DNA of 64,000 bases, from the NCBI RefSeq assembly GCF_017471675.1, contig NZ_JAFUSK010000023.1:1-64000 (forward strand), read 5' to 3'. Shown here piece by piece: positions 18,813 to 28,952 of this stretch; position 1 is the stretch's first letter; the number at the start of each line of letters is the position of its first letter. A program made the position numbers and the translations under genes. The notes beneath the pieces were generated by a model. It did not search any database. It saw only the letters and a list, made by a program, of their open reading frames with translations, and was not told the origin of the DNA. The DNA is from Pseudobutyrivibrio sp. (lineage in GTDB: Bacteria; Bacillota; Clostridia; Lachnospirales; Lachnospiraceae).

Positions 18813-19602
18813 TGCTTTCAACTTACAAAAGACCTTTAATCCAGGCACAATAAACGAAAAGGTAGCTTTGAATGGAGCCACACTTTATCTTGAAGAGGGA
18901 GAGTTCTGTACAGTAATTGGTGGAAATGGTGCAGGAAAATCCACATTTCTTAACGCTGTAGCTGGCGTGTGGCCAGTAGACGGTGGCAAGATTGAAATAG
19001 ACGGTATAGATGTTACTGGACTTCCAGAGCACAAGCGTGCTAAGTACTTAGGCCGCGTATTTCAAGATCCAATGACTGGGACAGCTGCCAACATGCAAAT
19101 AGATGAGAACATGGCTTTAGCAGCCCGTAGAGGCAAAATAAGAGGCCTTGGCTGGGGTGTAACCAAGAGTGAGAGGGCTAAGTACCATTCTATGCTTAAA
19201 GAACTGGATTTGGGCCTTGAGGACAGACTAACAGCAAAGGTTGGCTTGCTTTCAGGTGGACAGCGCCAGGCTCTTACACTTCTTATGGCCACTATCCAAA
19301 AGCCAAAGCTCCTTCTTTTGGATGAGCACACAGCCGCTCTTGATCCAAAGACAGCATCTAAGGTACTTGAAATCACAGATATGCTTATTAAGGAGCATAA
19401 TCTTACAGCGATGATGGTAACTCACAACATGCGCGATGCCATTAATTACGGTAATCGCCTTATCATGATGAATGAGGGAAGAGTTATCCTAAACATCAGC
19501 GGTGAGGAAAAGAAAAACCTCACAATAGAAGACTTGTTACACAAATTTGAAGAGGTTTCAGGTACAGAATTTACTAACGATACAGAAATATTATCAAAGT
19601 AA
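18805..19602 (+). CDS. ABC transporter ATP-binding protein, TrpZ-like
   Basis: A 265-residue ATPase. Walker A GGNGAGKST (about residues 39-47), signature LSGGQRQAL, Walker B LLLLDEHTAALDP. The H in DEHTAALDP replaces the usual P of DEPT, which I recall as normal in this subfamily. GAGGAGGAAAGG upstream supports the ATG. It completes the binding protein-permease-ATPase trio. Confidence 0.9.
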   Translation: MLNAFNLQKTFNPGTINEKVALNGATLYLEEGEFCTVIGGNGAGKSTFLNAVAGVWPVDGGKIEIDGIDVTGLPEHKRAKYLGRVFQDPMTGTAANMQIDENMALAARRGKIRGLGWGVTKSERAKYHSMLKELDLGLEDRLTAKVGLLSGGQRQALTLLMATIQKPKLLLLDEHTAALDPKTASKVLEITDMLIKEHNLTAMMVTHNMRDAINYGNRLIMMNEGRVILNISGEEKKNLTIEDLLHKFEEVSGTEFTNDTEILSK

Positions 19603-19614
19603 ATAACTTAGCTT

Positions 19615-19657
19615 TTAAATAGATTCCTGTTTTTACCGAAGCGGGAATCTATTTATA
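19615..19657 (+). terminator. Terminator of the ABC operon
   Basis: TAGATTCC (19620-19627) pairs with GGAATCTA (19644-19651), with further G-C/T-G pairs inside, followed by TTTATAT. The T-tail is short. Confidence 0.65.
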
Positions 19658-19743
19658 TGTATAAAATTTTTATTAAAACCATTACTTTTTCACCCATTTA
19701 TGATAAATTAGAAGATGAAATTCTAGTTTAATCGGAGGCAGAT

Positions 19744-21765
19744 GTGAACGAAAATAATAACAACCAAAACGGTGGAGATAAAAAGAATAATCGTCAGCCT
19801 TTTTATACATTAGGAATATTAGTACTGATAGCTTTGTTTTTTACCAGTATGATGTATAAGGGGGCCAGCGCCACCACTAACCAGGAAATCTCTTATACAG
19901 AGTTTATAACACTTGTAGAAGAGGATAAGGTTGCTGAGGTCAACTTTAAGGATGATGTGATTAATATCACCTTAAAGGAAGGCGAGACTTATGAGTCGGA
20001 AGATGAAGAGACAAAGAAGATTAATCAGCTCTACGAGAGTGCAGGTCAGACTGTGCAGACTAAGCTATATACAGCTTACCTCAGGGATGATGAGCTACTT
20101 CCATTACTTAAGGTTCATGGTGTAGATATAAAGGGTACTATTGCTGATTCCACAGCAGCCATCATTTATAACATCCTTTCATTCATCCTTCCACTTGTAC
20201 TTCTATGGGTACTTTTAGGCTTCTTCATGAAGAAGATGGGTGGCGGTCCTATGGGCGTTGGTAAATCCAATGCCAAGCTTTACAACATGGAGCGCGCTAC
20301 GGGCATCACATTCAAGGATGTTGCAGGCCAGGATGAGGCTAAGGAATCTGTGCAGGAGATGGTAGATTTCCTTCACAATCCTAAGAAGTACACCGAAATC
20401 GGTGCTAAGCTTCCTAAGGGTGCACTTTTAGTAGGCCCTCCAGGAACAGGTAAGACACTTCTTGCCAAAGCAGTTGCAGGTGAGGCAGGAGTTCCATTCT
20501 TCTCTCTTGCAGGTTCAGATTTTGTAGAGATGTTCGTTGGTGTAGGTGCTTCACGTGTTCGTGACCTTTTTAAGGAGGCACAGAAGGTTGCACCTTGTAT
20601 CGTATTCATAGATGAGATTGATGCCATCGGTAAGAGCCGTGATGCTCATTACGGCGGTGGCAATGACGAGCGTGAGCAGACACTTAACCAGCTCCTTTCA
20701 GAGATGGATGGATTCGATTCTAACAAGGGTCTACTGATACTTGCTGCTACCAACAGACCAGAGGTACTTGATAAGGCTCTTCTTAGACCAGGCCGTTTTG
20801 ACAGACGTATCATCGTTGACAGACCTGACCAGAAGGGACGTCTTGAAATCCTCAAGGTTCATGCCAAGGATGTTAAGATGGACGAATCTGTTGATTTGGA
20901 TGCACTTGCACTTGCATCAGTTGGTCTTGTAGGTTCTGACCTTGCCAATATCATTAACGAAGCAGCTATCCTTGCTGTTAAGGCTAAGAGAAAATACGTT
21001 ACACAGAAGGATTTATTCGAAGCATTCGAGCTAGTTGCCGTTGGTGGTAAAGAAAAGAAGGACAGAGCTATGAATGAAAAGGAACGCAAGATTGTTTCTT
21101 ATCATGAGGTTGGGCACGCTCTTGTTTCAGCACTTCAGAAGGATGCTGAGCCAGTTCAAAAGATTACAATTGTTCCACGTACTATGGGAGCACTTGGATA
21201 CACTCTTCAGACACCTGAGGAGGAGAAGTTCCTTGAGACTAAAGATGAGCTTATTGCCAAGATTGTTACTTACATGGGTGGTCGTGCTGCAGAGGATATC
21301 AAGTTTGGCACATACACATCAGGCGCCGCTAACGATATCGAGCAGGCTACCAAGATAGCAAGAGCTATGGTAACACGCTTTGGTATGTCAGATAAGTTTG
21401 GAATGATGGGTCTTGCTACAGTAGAAAGCCAGTATCTTGATGGCAGAGCATCACTTATTTGTGGTGAGAATACAGCAGCTCAGATTGATGACGAAGTCCT
21501 TTCTATGATTACAGATGCATACGCAAAGGCTAAGGAGCTTCTTACTGATAATATGGAGAGCTTAGATAAGATTTCCGAATATCTATTTGAACATGAAACA
21601 ATTACAGGTAAGGAATTCATGAAGATTTTCAGAGAGATTAAGGGGATTCCTGAGCCTGAGGAAAAGAAGGATGAAAAGAACAGTTTCTTTGAATCAAGTG
21701 ATTCACCAAAGGAAATTGTAGATGATCCTAATAACTTAGTAACAGATAATATTTTTGATGAGTAA
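19744..21765 (+). CDS. ftsH: ATP-dependent zinc metalloprotease FtsH
   Basis: A 673-residue membrane AAA+ protease starting at GTG. After a polar Asn-rich N-terminus comes a first membrane segment (about 23-40), an extracytoplasmic region, and a second (about 140-160). Walker A GPPGTGKT is at 231-238, Walker [12 protein letters not shown] follows, and the zinc site HEVGH is at 454-458. It degrades misfolded membrane proteins and regulators. CGGAGG precedes the start. uvrC begins 4 nt after the stop, so the two are likely cotranscribed. Confidence 0.97.
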   Translation: MNENNNNQNGGDKKNNRQPFYTLGILVLIALFFTSMMYKGASATTNQEISYTEFITLVEEDKVAEVNFKDDVINITLKEGETYESEDEETKKINQLYESAGQTVQTKLYTAYLRDDELLPLLKVHGVDIKGTIADSTAAIIYNILSFILPLVLLWVLLGFFMKKMGGGPMGVGKSNAKLYNMERATGITFKDVAGQDEAKESVQEMVDFLHNPKKYTEIGAKLPKGALLVGPPGTGKTLLAKAVAGEAGVPFFSLAGSDFVEMFVGVGASRVRDLFKEAQKVAPCIVFIDEIDAIGKSRDAHYGGGNDEREQTLNQLLSEMDGFDSNKGLLILAATNRPEVLDKALLRPGRFDRRIIVDRPDQKGRLEILKVHAKDVKMDESVDLDALALASVGLVGSDLANIINEAAILAVKAKRKYVTQKDLFEAFELVAVGGKEKKDRAMNEKERKIVSYHEVGHALVSALQKDAEPVQKITIVPRTMGALGYTLQTPEEEKFLETKDELIAKIVTYMGGRAAEDIKFGTYTSGAANDIEQATKIARAMVTRFGMSDKFGMMGLATVESQYLDGRASLICGENTAAQIDDEVLSMITDAYAKAKELLTDNMESLDKISEYLFEHETITGKEFMKIFREIKGIPEPEEKKDEKNSFFESSDSPKEIVDDPNNLVTDNIFDE

Positions 21766-21768
21766 TTT

Positions 21769-23640
21769 ATGGTAACTGAAGAAGACCTTAGTAAACTCCC
21801 GGACCAACCGGGAGTTTATCTAATGCATGGGAAAAATGACGAAATCATATACGTAGGTAAGGCACTGTCGTTGCGTCACAGGGTGCGACAGTACTTTCAG
21901 CCTAGCCATGATGAGGGGCTCAAGAAAAAGCAGATGGTGGCAAATATTGATTATTTCGAATTCATTGTCACAGATTCTGAGCTTGAGGCTCTTATTTTAG
22001 AATGCAATCTTATAAAAGAATATCGTCCAAAGTACAACACCATGCTTAGGGATGATAAGACATATCCTTATATCGAAGTTACTCTCCAGGAGGCTTATCC
22101 TAGGGTATTGTTTTCCCGCAGGATGAAAAAGAACGGTAGCAAATTCTTTGGACCATTCACATCTGCTGGGGCAGTTCACGATACAATAGATTTGGTTCAA
22201 AAGCTGTATAAGATAAGAACCTGCAATCAAAAGCTTCCTGAGAATTTTGGAAAGAATAGACCTTGTCTTAATTATCATATTGGTCAATGCTTAGGCCCAT
22301 GCCAGGGCAACGTGCCAGAAGAAGAGTATCGTAAAAACGTAGATAAGGTTATCGATTTTTTAAATGGTGATTATTTTGACACCATAAAAGACCTTAAGGC
22401 AAAGATGCTAAAGGCATCTGAGGAAATGGATTTTGAGAAGGCTGCCATTTACAGGGATTTAATCGAATCTGTAAAGGCCTGTGCCGGCAGACAAAAGGCT
22501 ACCCAGCTTGATGGTGAGGACAGAGATATTATTGCCATGGCTAAGGGACAGGAGGATGCTGTAGTTCAGGTATTCTTTATCAGAGGCGGCAAGATGATAG
22601 GCAGGGAGCATTTCTTTATAAATGTCAGAGTGGATGACACAGATGAGGATTTGTTGGAATATTTCCTTAAGGATTATTATACAGGCACCCCTTTTATTCC
22701 TAAGGAGATATTCGTCCAGATTGAGATGGAAGAAGCAGGTCTAATAGAAACATGGCTTACTAATAAAAAAGGTGCAAGAGTATATCTTAAGACACCAAAG
22801 GCAGGAACCAAGCATAAGCTTGTGGAGCTCGCAGCCAAGAATGCTCAGATGGTTCTAGATCAGGATAGAGAAAAAATCAAAAAGGAAGAAGGCCGTACAA
22901 TTGGGGCAATGAAAGAAATTGCAGACATACTTAATCTTCCAGGCGCAAGCCGCATGGAGGCTTATGATATTTCTAATATTTCCGGCTTTCAATCAGTTGG
23001 TTCCATGGTGGTGTTTGAAAAAGGCAAGCCTAAACGCTCAGATTACCGCAAATTCAAGATTAAAACCGTTGAGGGACCAAATGATTACGCCTCAATGCAC
23101 GAAGTCCTTACAAGGCGTTTTTCACACGGTATAGAGGAGTTAGAAGAAAACGGTGGAGTAATAGAAGGCAGCTTTACTAAATTCCCGGATATCATTATGA
23201 TGGATGGTGGTAAAGGCCAGGTGCATATAGCAGAGCAGGTTATGGCTGAGCTTGGTCTTCATATTCCAATTGCAGGTATGGTAAAGGACGACCACCATAG
23301 AACCAGAGGCCTTTATTATAAGGACATGGAGCTTCCAATCGACACTCATTCAGAAGGCTTTCAGCTTATTACCAGGCTTCAGGACGAAGCCCATAGATTT
23401 GCCATCGAGTATCATAGAAGCTTGCGTAGCAAAGGTCAGGTTCACAGCTTCTTAGATGACATAGATGGCATCGGTCCTAAGCGAAGAAAAGCACTTATGA
23501 AAAAGTATGTGTCAGCAGAAAAAATGGCAGAGGCTTCTGTGGAGGATTTAATGGATACAGAATCCATGTCAAAAGAAGCAGCAGAAAATGTATACAATTA
23601 CTTTCACCCTATTAATTCAAGCAAAAATGAGCTACAATAG
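21769..23640 (+). CDS. uvrC: Excinuclease ABC subunit C
   Basis: A 623-residue nucleotide excision repair nuclease. GIY-YIG domain at the N-terminus ([20 protein letters not shown]), cysteine cluster with [17 protein letters not shown] motif around residue 205-240 ([13 protein letters not shown]), an RNase H-like nuclease domain with [10 protein letters not shown], and a C-terminal helix-hairpin-helix ([12 protein letters not shown]). It lies directly after ftsH without a clear ribosome site of its own beyond GAGTAAT, suggesting coupling. A perfect hairpin lies within its first codons. Confidence 0.97.
   Translation: MVTEEDLSKLPDQPGVYLMHGKNDEIIYVGKALSLRHRVRQYFQPSHDEGLKKKQMVANIDYFEFIVTDSELEALILECNLIKEYRPKYNTMLRDDKTYPYIEVTLQEAYPRVLFSRRMKKNGSKFFGPFTSAGAVHDTIDLVQKLYKIRTCNQKLPENFGKNRPCLNYHIGQCLGPCQGNVPEEEYRKNVDKVIDFLNGDYFDTIKDLKAKMLKASEEMDFEKAAIYRDLIESVKACAGRQKATQLDGEDRDIIAMAKGQEDAVVQVFFIRGGKMIGREHFFINVRVDDTDEDLLEYFLKDYYTGTPFIPKEIFVQIEMEEAGLIETWLTNKKGARVYLKTPKAGTKHKLVELAAKNAQMVLDQDREKIKKEEGRTIGAMKEIADILNLPGASRMEAYDISNISGFQSVGSMVVFEKGKPKRSDYRKFKIKTVEGPNDYASMHEVLTRRFSHGIEELEENGGVIEGSFTKFPDIIMMDGGKGQVHIAEQVMAELGLHIPIAGMVKDDHHRTRGLYYKDMELPIDTHSEGFQLITRLQDEAHRFAIEYHRSLRSKGQVHSFLDDIDGIGPKRRKALMKKYVSAEKMAEASVEDLMDTESMSKEAAENVYNYFHPINSSKNELQ
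21792..21818 (+). other. Perfect 11-bp hairpin inside the start of uvrC
   Basis: TAAACTCCCGG (21792-21802), loop ACCAA, CCGGGAGTTTA (21808-21818). It covers codons 8-17 ([12 protein letters not shown] region). No T-run follows. It may slow translation or limit read-through from ftsH. Confidence 0.7.
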
Positions 23641-23671
23641 GTTAAGATTTTAATTGTGAACGGAGGTTTTT

Positions 23672-24601
23672 ATGGCAAATAATAAATTTGTTACAGTTGC
23701 TACTGTTATGGAAAGATTTAATCTTACCAACTACACACCAGAATTGAATTTGGAAGAGGCTAAGGTTACAGTTGCCGATGTTAACAGACCAGCGCTACAG
23801 CTTCATGGCTTTTACGAGCATTTCGAACCTAGCCGTATCCAGGTTATCGGTAATGTAGAAACTGCATATTTATCAAAGAAAACAGACGAGGAGAAGGCAG
23901 AAAGCTTTGCAAAGCTTTTCTCTTATGATATCCCTTGCGTGATTTATTGTAGGGATGAAAAGCCAGAAGAGGTTATTCTTAAGGAAGCCAACAAGGCAAA
24001 GATTCCAGTGCTTGGTACAGACCGTGCTACATCAGAATTTATGTCTGCTCTTATCTTTTCTCTTAACATGGATTTTGCTCCATACACCACTATTCACGGT
24101 GTACTTGTAGATGTTTACGGTGAAGGACTTCTTATCACAGGTGAGTCTGGAATCGGTAAATCAGAGGCTGCATTGGAGCTGATTCGTAGAGGTCACAGAC
24201 TTGTTTCTGATGATGTTGTAGAAATCCGTCGTCCTAACAACGAAAGATTATATGGTAGAGCACCTTCAATCACTCAGTACCTCATTGAGCTTAGAGGTAT
24301 TGGTATTATCGATGTTAAATCACTTTACGGTGTTGAGGCTGTTAAGGATGAGCAGCGCATCGATTTAGTTATCAAACTTGAGGATTGGTCAAAGGAAAAG
24401 GAATATGACCGCCTTGGAATGACAGATGAGTACATGAATATCTTGGGTATTGATGTAACATGCCATTCACTTCCAATCAGACCAGGTCGAAATCTCGCTA
24501 TTATATGTGAAGCTGCAGCAGTTAACCATCGACAGAAGAAGATGGGATATAACGCAGCAGAGGAACTATATAGACGAGTTCAAAATAATATAAATGGTTA
24601 A
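23672..24601 (+). CDS. hprK: HPr kinase/phosphorylase
   Basis: A 309-residue bifunctional enzyme that phosphorylates and dephosphorylates HPr and Crh on the regulatory serine, controlling carbon catabolite repression. P-loop GESGIGKS at about 157-164, followed by RRGHRLVSDDVVEI and the C-terminal LPIRPGRNLAIICEAAA. A Crh-like substrate is encoded at 28687. CGGAGG precedes the start. Confidence 0.97.
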   Translation: MANNKFVTVATVMERFNLTNYTPELNLEEAKVTVADVNRPALQLHGFYEHFEPSRIQVIGNVETAYLSKKTDEEKAESFAKLFSYDIPCVIYCRDEKPEEVILKEANKAKIPVLGTDRATSEFMSALIFSLNMDFAPYTTIHGVLVDVYGEGLLITGESGIGKSEAALELIRRGHRLVSDDVVEIRRPNNERLYGRAPSITQYLIELRGIGIIDVKSLYGVEAVKDEQRIDLVIKLEDWSKEKEYDRLGMTDEYMNILGIDVTCHSLPIRPGRNLAIICEAAAVNHRQKKMGYNAAEELYRRVQNNING

Positions 24602-24619
24602 CAGGAGATTTTTAGTATT

Positions 24620-26017
24620 ATGGAACGCAAAAACGCATGGAGTAAGTATACATCTGAAAAAGATGTAAAAAAAGTTATGGAATTTGGTGAGGAATACAGA
24701 CAGTTCCTTTCAGCATGTAAGACTGAAAGAGAGTGTGTTGCATTCTTCGTTGAGAAGGCTAAGGAAGCTGGTTATTTAGACTTAAACGATGTTATAGCAA
24801 ATGGCAAGAAGCTTAAGGCTGGAGATAGAGTATATGCTGTAAATAAGGGCAAGATGCTTGCTATGTTCAACATCGGTACAGAGCCACTTGAAAATGGTCT
24901 TAACATCCTTGGTGCCCACATTGATAGCCCAAGAATGGATTTAAAGCAGAATCCACTTTACGAGGATACAGATATCGCACTTCTTGATACACATTATTAT
25001 GGTGGAATTAAGAAGTATCAGTGGGTTACTATTCCACTTGCACTTCATGGTGTTCTTGTTAAAAAGACAGGTGAGGTAGTTAACGTAAATGTTGGTGAAG
25101 ACCCATCTGACCCAGTATTTGGTATTTCAGATTTACTTATTCATCTTGCTGCAGACCAGATGGATAAGAAGGGTGCTAAGGTTGTAGAAGGTGAAGACCT
25201 TAACGTAATCGTTGGCAGCATCCCAGGCTTCGATAAGAAGGGTGAGAAGGAAAAGGAATCTGTTAAGAAGAATATTCTTAAGCTTCTCAAGGATAAATAT
25301 GATATCGAAGAAGAGGATTTCATCTCTGCAGAAATCGAAGTTGTTCCTGCTGGTGAGGCTAGAGACTTTGGTTTTGACCGTTCTATGATTTTAGGTTACG
25401 GTCATGACGATAGAGTATGTGCATATCCTTCATTTATGGCACTTGCTAACACAACTAAGAAGCTTAATAAGACAGCTTGCGCACTTCTTGTTGATAAGGA
25501 AGAAATCGGTTCAGTTGGTGCTACAGGTATGCAGTCTAAGTTCTTTGAGAACACTTTAGCAGAACTTTACAATTGTGTAGGAGAATATTCTGAGCTTAAG
25601 CTTCGTCGTGCTCTTACAAATTCAAAGGTTCTTTCATCAGATGTATCTGCAGCTCTTGATCCAAACTATGCATCAGCATTTGAGAAGAACAACGCAGCTT
25701 ACCTTGGACGTGGTCTTGTATTCAACAAATACACAGGCGCTAGAGGAAAGAGCGGTTCTAACGATGCATGTGCTGAGTATGTTGGCGAGGTACGCGCTAT
25801 CATGGATAAGGATAATGTATGTTGGCAGACAGCCGAGCTTGGTAAGGTAGACCAGGGCGGCGGCGGAACAATCGCTTACATTATGGGTAACTATAACATG
25901 CAGGTTATTGATTCAGGTGTAGCAGTTCTTTCTATGCATGCACCATGTGAAATCATTTCAAAGGTTGATTTGTACGAAGCATTATTAGGATACGAGGCGT
26001 TTATTAAGTATGCTTAA
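24620..26017 (+). CDS. M18 family zinc aminopeptidase
   Basis: A 465-residue cytosolic aminopeptidase of the M18 (aspartyl aminopeptidase/ApeA) family. Metal-site motifs are visible: GAHIDSPRMDLKQNP, VDKEEIGSVGATG, GYGHDDRVCAYPS and a C-terminal SMHAPCEIISK. It trims N-terminal residues from peptides. It overlaps murB by 8 nt, hence probable cotranscription, although the functions are unrelated. Confidence 0.93.
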   Translation: MERKNAWSKYTSEKDVKKVMEFGEEYRQFLSACKTERECVAFFVEKAKEAGYLDLNDVIANGKKLKAGDRVYAVNKGKMLAMFNIGTEPLENGLNILGAHIDSPRMDLKQNPLYEDTDIALLDTHYYGGIKKYQWVTIPLALHGVLVKKTGEVVNVNVGEDPSDPVFGISDLLIHLAADQMDKKGAKVVEGEDLNVIVGSIPGFDKKGEKEKESVKKNILKLLKDKYDIEEEDFISAEIEVVPAGEARDFGFDRSMILGYGHDDRVCAYPSFMALANTTKKLNKTACALLVDKEEIGSVGATGMQSKFFENTLAELYNCVGEYSELKLRRALTNSKVLSSDVSAALDPNYASAFEKNNAAYLGRGLVFNKYTGARGKSGSNDACAEYVGEVRAIMDKDNVCWQTAELGKVDQGGGGTIAYIMGNYNMQVIDSGVAVLSMHAPCEIISKVDLYEALLGYEAFIKYA

Positions 26018-26936
26018 TGAGAAATATACGAGCCTGGCCAAGAAATTGGCCGAGGCTTTTGTAAACTCCACAGTACTTACTGAGGAGCCAATGAAGGCGC
26101 ATACCACCTTTAGAATTGGCGGCCCTGCAGATATATATGTGGAGCCGGCTTATAGTGACATAGCGGACATTCTTCTCTTTTTAAAGGGGGAGAATGTGCC
26201 TTTTACTGTAATTGGTAATGGCAGTAATCTTTTAGTTTCCGATGCTGGAATCGAGGGCGTTGTTATTGCACTTGGAAAGAAATCATCAGCAATCACTATC
26301 AGTGGTGACACTATTGTAGCTGAGGCCGGTGCTCTTTTATCTACTGTAGCAAATGCAGCAGCCGATGCAGGCCTTACAGGGTTAGAGTTTGCATCTGGCA
26401 TTCCAGGTTCCTTAGGTGGGGCAGTATATATGAATGCTGGCGCCTACGGTGGCGAGATAAAGGATGTGCTTGAATCTGTCACAGTAATTAATACAGATTT
26501 AGAGAAACAAATTTTTACCCCTGAAGATTTAGATTTGTCTTACAGACATTCTATTCTTATGGAAAAGGGTGGATTTGTTACAGACGTAACAATCAAGCTT
26601 GCCCAGGGTAATACGGATGAAATCAAGGGTAGAATTGAGGAAATTAGAAATCAGCGTGTTTCTAAGCAACCTCTAAATTATCCAAGTGCTGGTTCAACAT
26701 TTAAGCGCCCAGAAGGATATTTTGCAGGAAAACTTATTGACGATGCGGGACTTAGAGGCTATAGTGTAGGCGGGGCACAGGTTTCCGAAAAGCACTGTGG
26801 CTTTGTTATCAACAAGGATAATGCTACAGCTTCTGATGTACTTAAGCTTATGCATAATGTTGATGATATAGTCTATAATAAATTCGGTGTTCATTTGACA
26901 CCAGAGGTACGAATCATAGGGAGGGACATCAATTGA
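26010..26936 (+). CDS. murB: UDP-N-acetylenolpyruvoylglucosamine reductase
   Basis: A 308-residue FAD enzyme that reduces enolpyruvyl-UDP-GlcNAc to UDP-MurNAc in peptidoglycan synthesis. Motifs: TTFRIGGPADIYVEP, GNGSNLLVSDAG, ASGIPGSLGGAVYMNAGAYGGE (in two blocks), and YPSAGSTFKRP with the catalytic serine. It overlaps both neighbours, and the stop overlaps the rapZ TTG start. murB-rapZ-whiA order is common in Firmicutes. Confidence 0.96.
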   Translation: MLNEKYTSLAKKLAEAFVNSTVLTEEPMKAHTTFRIGGPADIYVEPAYSDIADILLFLKGENVPFTVIGNGSNLLVSDAGIEGVVIALGKKSSAITISGDTIVAEAGALLSTVANAAADAGLTGLEFASGIPGSLGGAVYMNAGAYGGEIKDVLESVTVINTDLEKQIFTPEDLDLSYRHSILMEKGGFVTDVTIKLAQGNTDEIKGRIEEIRNQRVSKQPLNYPSAGSTFKRPEGYFAGKLIDDAGLRGYSVGGAQVSEKHCGFVINKDNATASDVLKLMHNVDDIVYNKFGVHLTPEVRIIGRDIN

Positions 26937-27805
26937 AGCTATTAATTCTCACAGGAATGTCAGGAGCAGGTAAAAGTACAGCCTTTAAAATGCTAGAAGA
27001 TATGGGATATTACTGTGTGGATAATTTGCCTATACAATTACTCAAGAGTGTAGTGGAATTGGCTGAAAATGGCGCGTTCGACGAGAAAATTGTAGTAGGG
27101 ATTGATGTTCGTAACGGCAGGGCGATGAAGCTTTTGCCGGATATTCTGCAAGAATTAGACAACGATAACAAGCAATTTTCTATACTTTTCTTGGATGCTG
27201 AGGATGATGTCCTTATAAAAAGATACAAAGAAACCAGACGTAACCATCCATTGTCAGGTAGAGAAAGAATTGCGGCAGGTATTGTTAAGGAACGAGAATC
27301 AATTGGCTTCTTAAGAGATGAGGCTGATTATGTAATTGATACTACACATCTTCTTACAAGAGAATTAAAAGCAGAGCTTGAAAAAATCTTTGTTGATGAT
27401 GTAGATTATAAGAGCTTATTTATTACAATTGTTTCCTTCGGATTCAAATACGGTATACCAGAGGATGCTGATTTGGTATTCGATGTAAGGTTCTTGCCGA
27501 ACCCTTATTATGATACAGAGCTTAGGCCTTTTACAGGAAATGACCAGCCTATTAAGGATTTTGTCCTTAAATATGATGAGGCTCAGACCTTCCTGGAAAA
27601 GACTACAGATTTAATCAAGTTTTTAATACCTAATTATATAAAAGAAGGAAAGAATCAGCTGGTTATTGCAGTTGGCTGTACAGGCGGTAAGCACAGAAGC
27701 GTATGCCTTGCTGATGAAATCTTTAATGCACTTAACAGTGACGAGTCTTACGGACTTAAAATAGAGCATCGTGATATTGGAAAAGATGCTTTGAGAGGAA
27801 AGTAA
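26933..27805 (+). CDS. rapZ: RNase adapter/nucleotide-binding protein RapZ (YvcJ)
   Basis: A 290-residue P-loop protein starting at TTG (MKLLILTGMSGAGKSTAF). Walker A is GMSGAGKS. The C-terminal domain has FDVRFLPNPYYDTELRP and GCTGGKHRSV. In E. coli RapZ controls glmS sRNAs; the Bacillus YvcJ role is less clear. GGGAGGGA precedes the TTG. whiA starts at the very next base, with no yvcK/mgfK gene between, unlike Bacillus. Confidence 0.95.
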   Translation: MKLLILTGMSGAGKSTAFKMLEDMGYYCVDNLPIQLLKSVVELAENGAFDEKIVVGIDVRNGRAMKLLPDILQELDNDNKQFSILFLDAEDDVLIKRYKETRRNHPLSGRERIAAGIVKERESIGFLRDEADYVIDTTHLLTRELKAELEKIFVDDVDYKSLFITIVSFGFKYGIPEDADLVFDVRFLPNPYYDTELRPFTGNDQPIKDFVLKYDEAQTFLEKTTDLIKFLIPNYIKEGKNQLVIAVGCTGGKHRSVCLADEIFNALNSDESYGLKIEHRDIGKDALRGK

Positions 27806-28651
27806 TTGTCGTTTTCAAAAGACGTAAAAGAAGAGCTTTTTTCTATAATCCCAAAGAGCAGACATTGCATAGTTGCAGAGCTTGCTGGGATTTTTCTAAT
27901 GCATGGAATAGATATACACAAAAGTATGTCAGATGATGCATTACAAAGAAAAGTCTTTACTTTATTAAATAAAACACGTAATATAGGAAAAGATGTCACG
28001 GTACTTTCAGAGGATGTCTATTTAGAGACCATAAAAATGGTTAAGCTAAAGGATGATTGCTCTATGGTTGACGAATTAATTATTCAACAGCCATGCTGTA
28101 AGCGTTCATTCATAAGAGGGGCATTCCTTGCCGCAGGCTCTATTTCTGACCCTAATAAGGGATATCATTTCGAAATAGTATGCAACTATGAATCACAGGC
28201 TATACAGCTTGTTAAGGCTATGAATGTATTCGATGTTGAGGCTAAATATGTTAGCCGCAATGGTAAATATGTAGCCTACCTTAAGGAAGGGGCACAAATT
28301 GTCGAAATACTTAGGGTAATGGAAGCAGCCCATTCGGTTATGGAATTGGAAAATATTAGGGTTGTTAAGGAAGTACGAGGCACTATTAATCGCAAGGTTA
28401 ATTGCGAAACCGCCAATATAGGAAAGACTGTCAGCACTGCAGTTAGGCAGATAGAAGATATTAATCTTATTGATAAGTATCTCGGATTAGAGAATCTACC
28501 GCCTCAGCTACAGGAGATAGCCGCAGTCAGATTGGAATATCCAGATACACCATTAGGTTCGCTGGGCCAGTATTTGGATCCGCCTATTGGAAAATCAGGT
28601 GTTAATCACCGATTGAAAAAATTGGCGAAAATAGCAGAAGAGTTTAGATAA
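27806..28651 (+). CDS. whiA: WhiA family DNA-binding protein
   Basis: A 281-residue protein starting at TTG (MSFSKDVKEELFSIIPKSRHC) behind AGAGGAAAG. It has an N-terminal LAGLIDADG-like domain (AELAGIFLMHG, RSFIRGAFLAAGSISDPNKGYH) and a C-terminal helix-turn-helix (LGSLGQYLDPPIGKSGVNHRL). Known to affect cell division and sporulation genes. It lies in the rapZ-whiA-Crh neighbourhood typical of Firmicutes. Confidence 0.95.
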   Translation: MSFSKDVKEELFSIIPKSRHCIVAELAGIFLMHGIDIHKSMSDDALQRKVFTLLNKTRNIGKDVTVLSEDVYLETIKMVKLKDDCSMVDELIIQQPCCKRSFIRGAFLAAGSISDPNKGYHFEIVCNYESQAIQLVKAMNVFDVEAKYVSRNGKYVAYLKEGAQIVEILRVMEAAHSVMELENIRVVKEVRGTINRKVNCETANIGKTVSTAVRQIEDINLIDKYLGLENLPPQLQEIAAVRLEYPDTPLGSLGQYLDPPIGKSGVNHRLKKLAKIAEEFR

Positions 28652-28686
28652 TCCAGCGTAGGTATTTAGTTTTTCAGGAGGAAGTA

Positions 28687-28935
28687 ATGCAAAAACAAGT
28701 TACAATCCAGATGTCAAATTCAATGGAAGCCACACCTATTGCACATTTGGTGCAGTTAGCTAATCAGTTCGCAAGTTCAATCTATTTTGAGATGGACGAG
28801 AAAAAGGTAAATGCTAAGAGTATCATGGGAATGATGAGTTTAGTTTTAGCTTCAGGACAGACAGTAGTTATCGATGCAAGTGGTGATGATGAAGAAAAGG
28901 CAGTAGCTGAGCTTTCTAATTTCCTTACAAAATAA
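28687..28935 (+). CDS. HPr-family protein, Crh-like, without the active-site histidine
   Basis: An 82-residue HPr fold. Aligning by hand with HPr, the canonical IHARPA becomes MEATPI, so the phosphocarrier His is Glu14 and the Arg is Thr16. The regulatory serine is kept at S45 in AKSIMGMMSL. This matches a Crh-type catabolite co-effector that HprK could phosphorylate on serine but that cannot carry phosphate for sugar uptake. Bacillus Crh has Gln at the same site. TCAGGAGGAAG supports the start. It is encoded right after whiA, as crh is in Bacillus. Confidence 0.88.
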   Translation: MQKQVTIQMSNSMEATPIAHLVQLANQFASSIYFEMDEKKVNAKSIMGMMSLVLASGQTVVIDASGDDEEKAVAELSNFLTK

Positions 28936-28952
28936 TTAATAAAGAGGATTAT

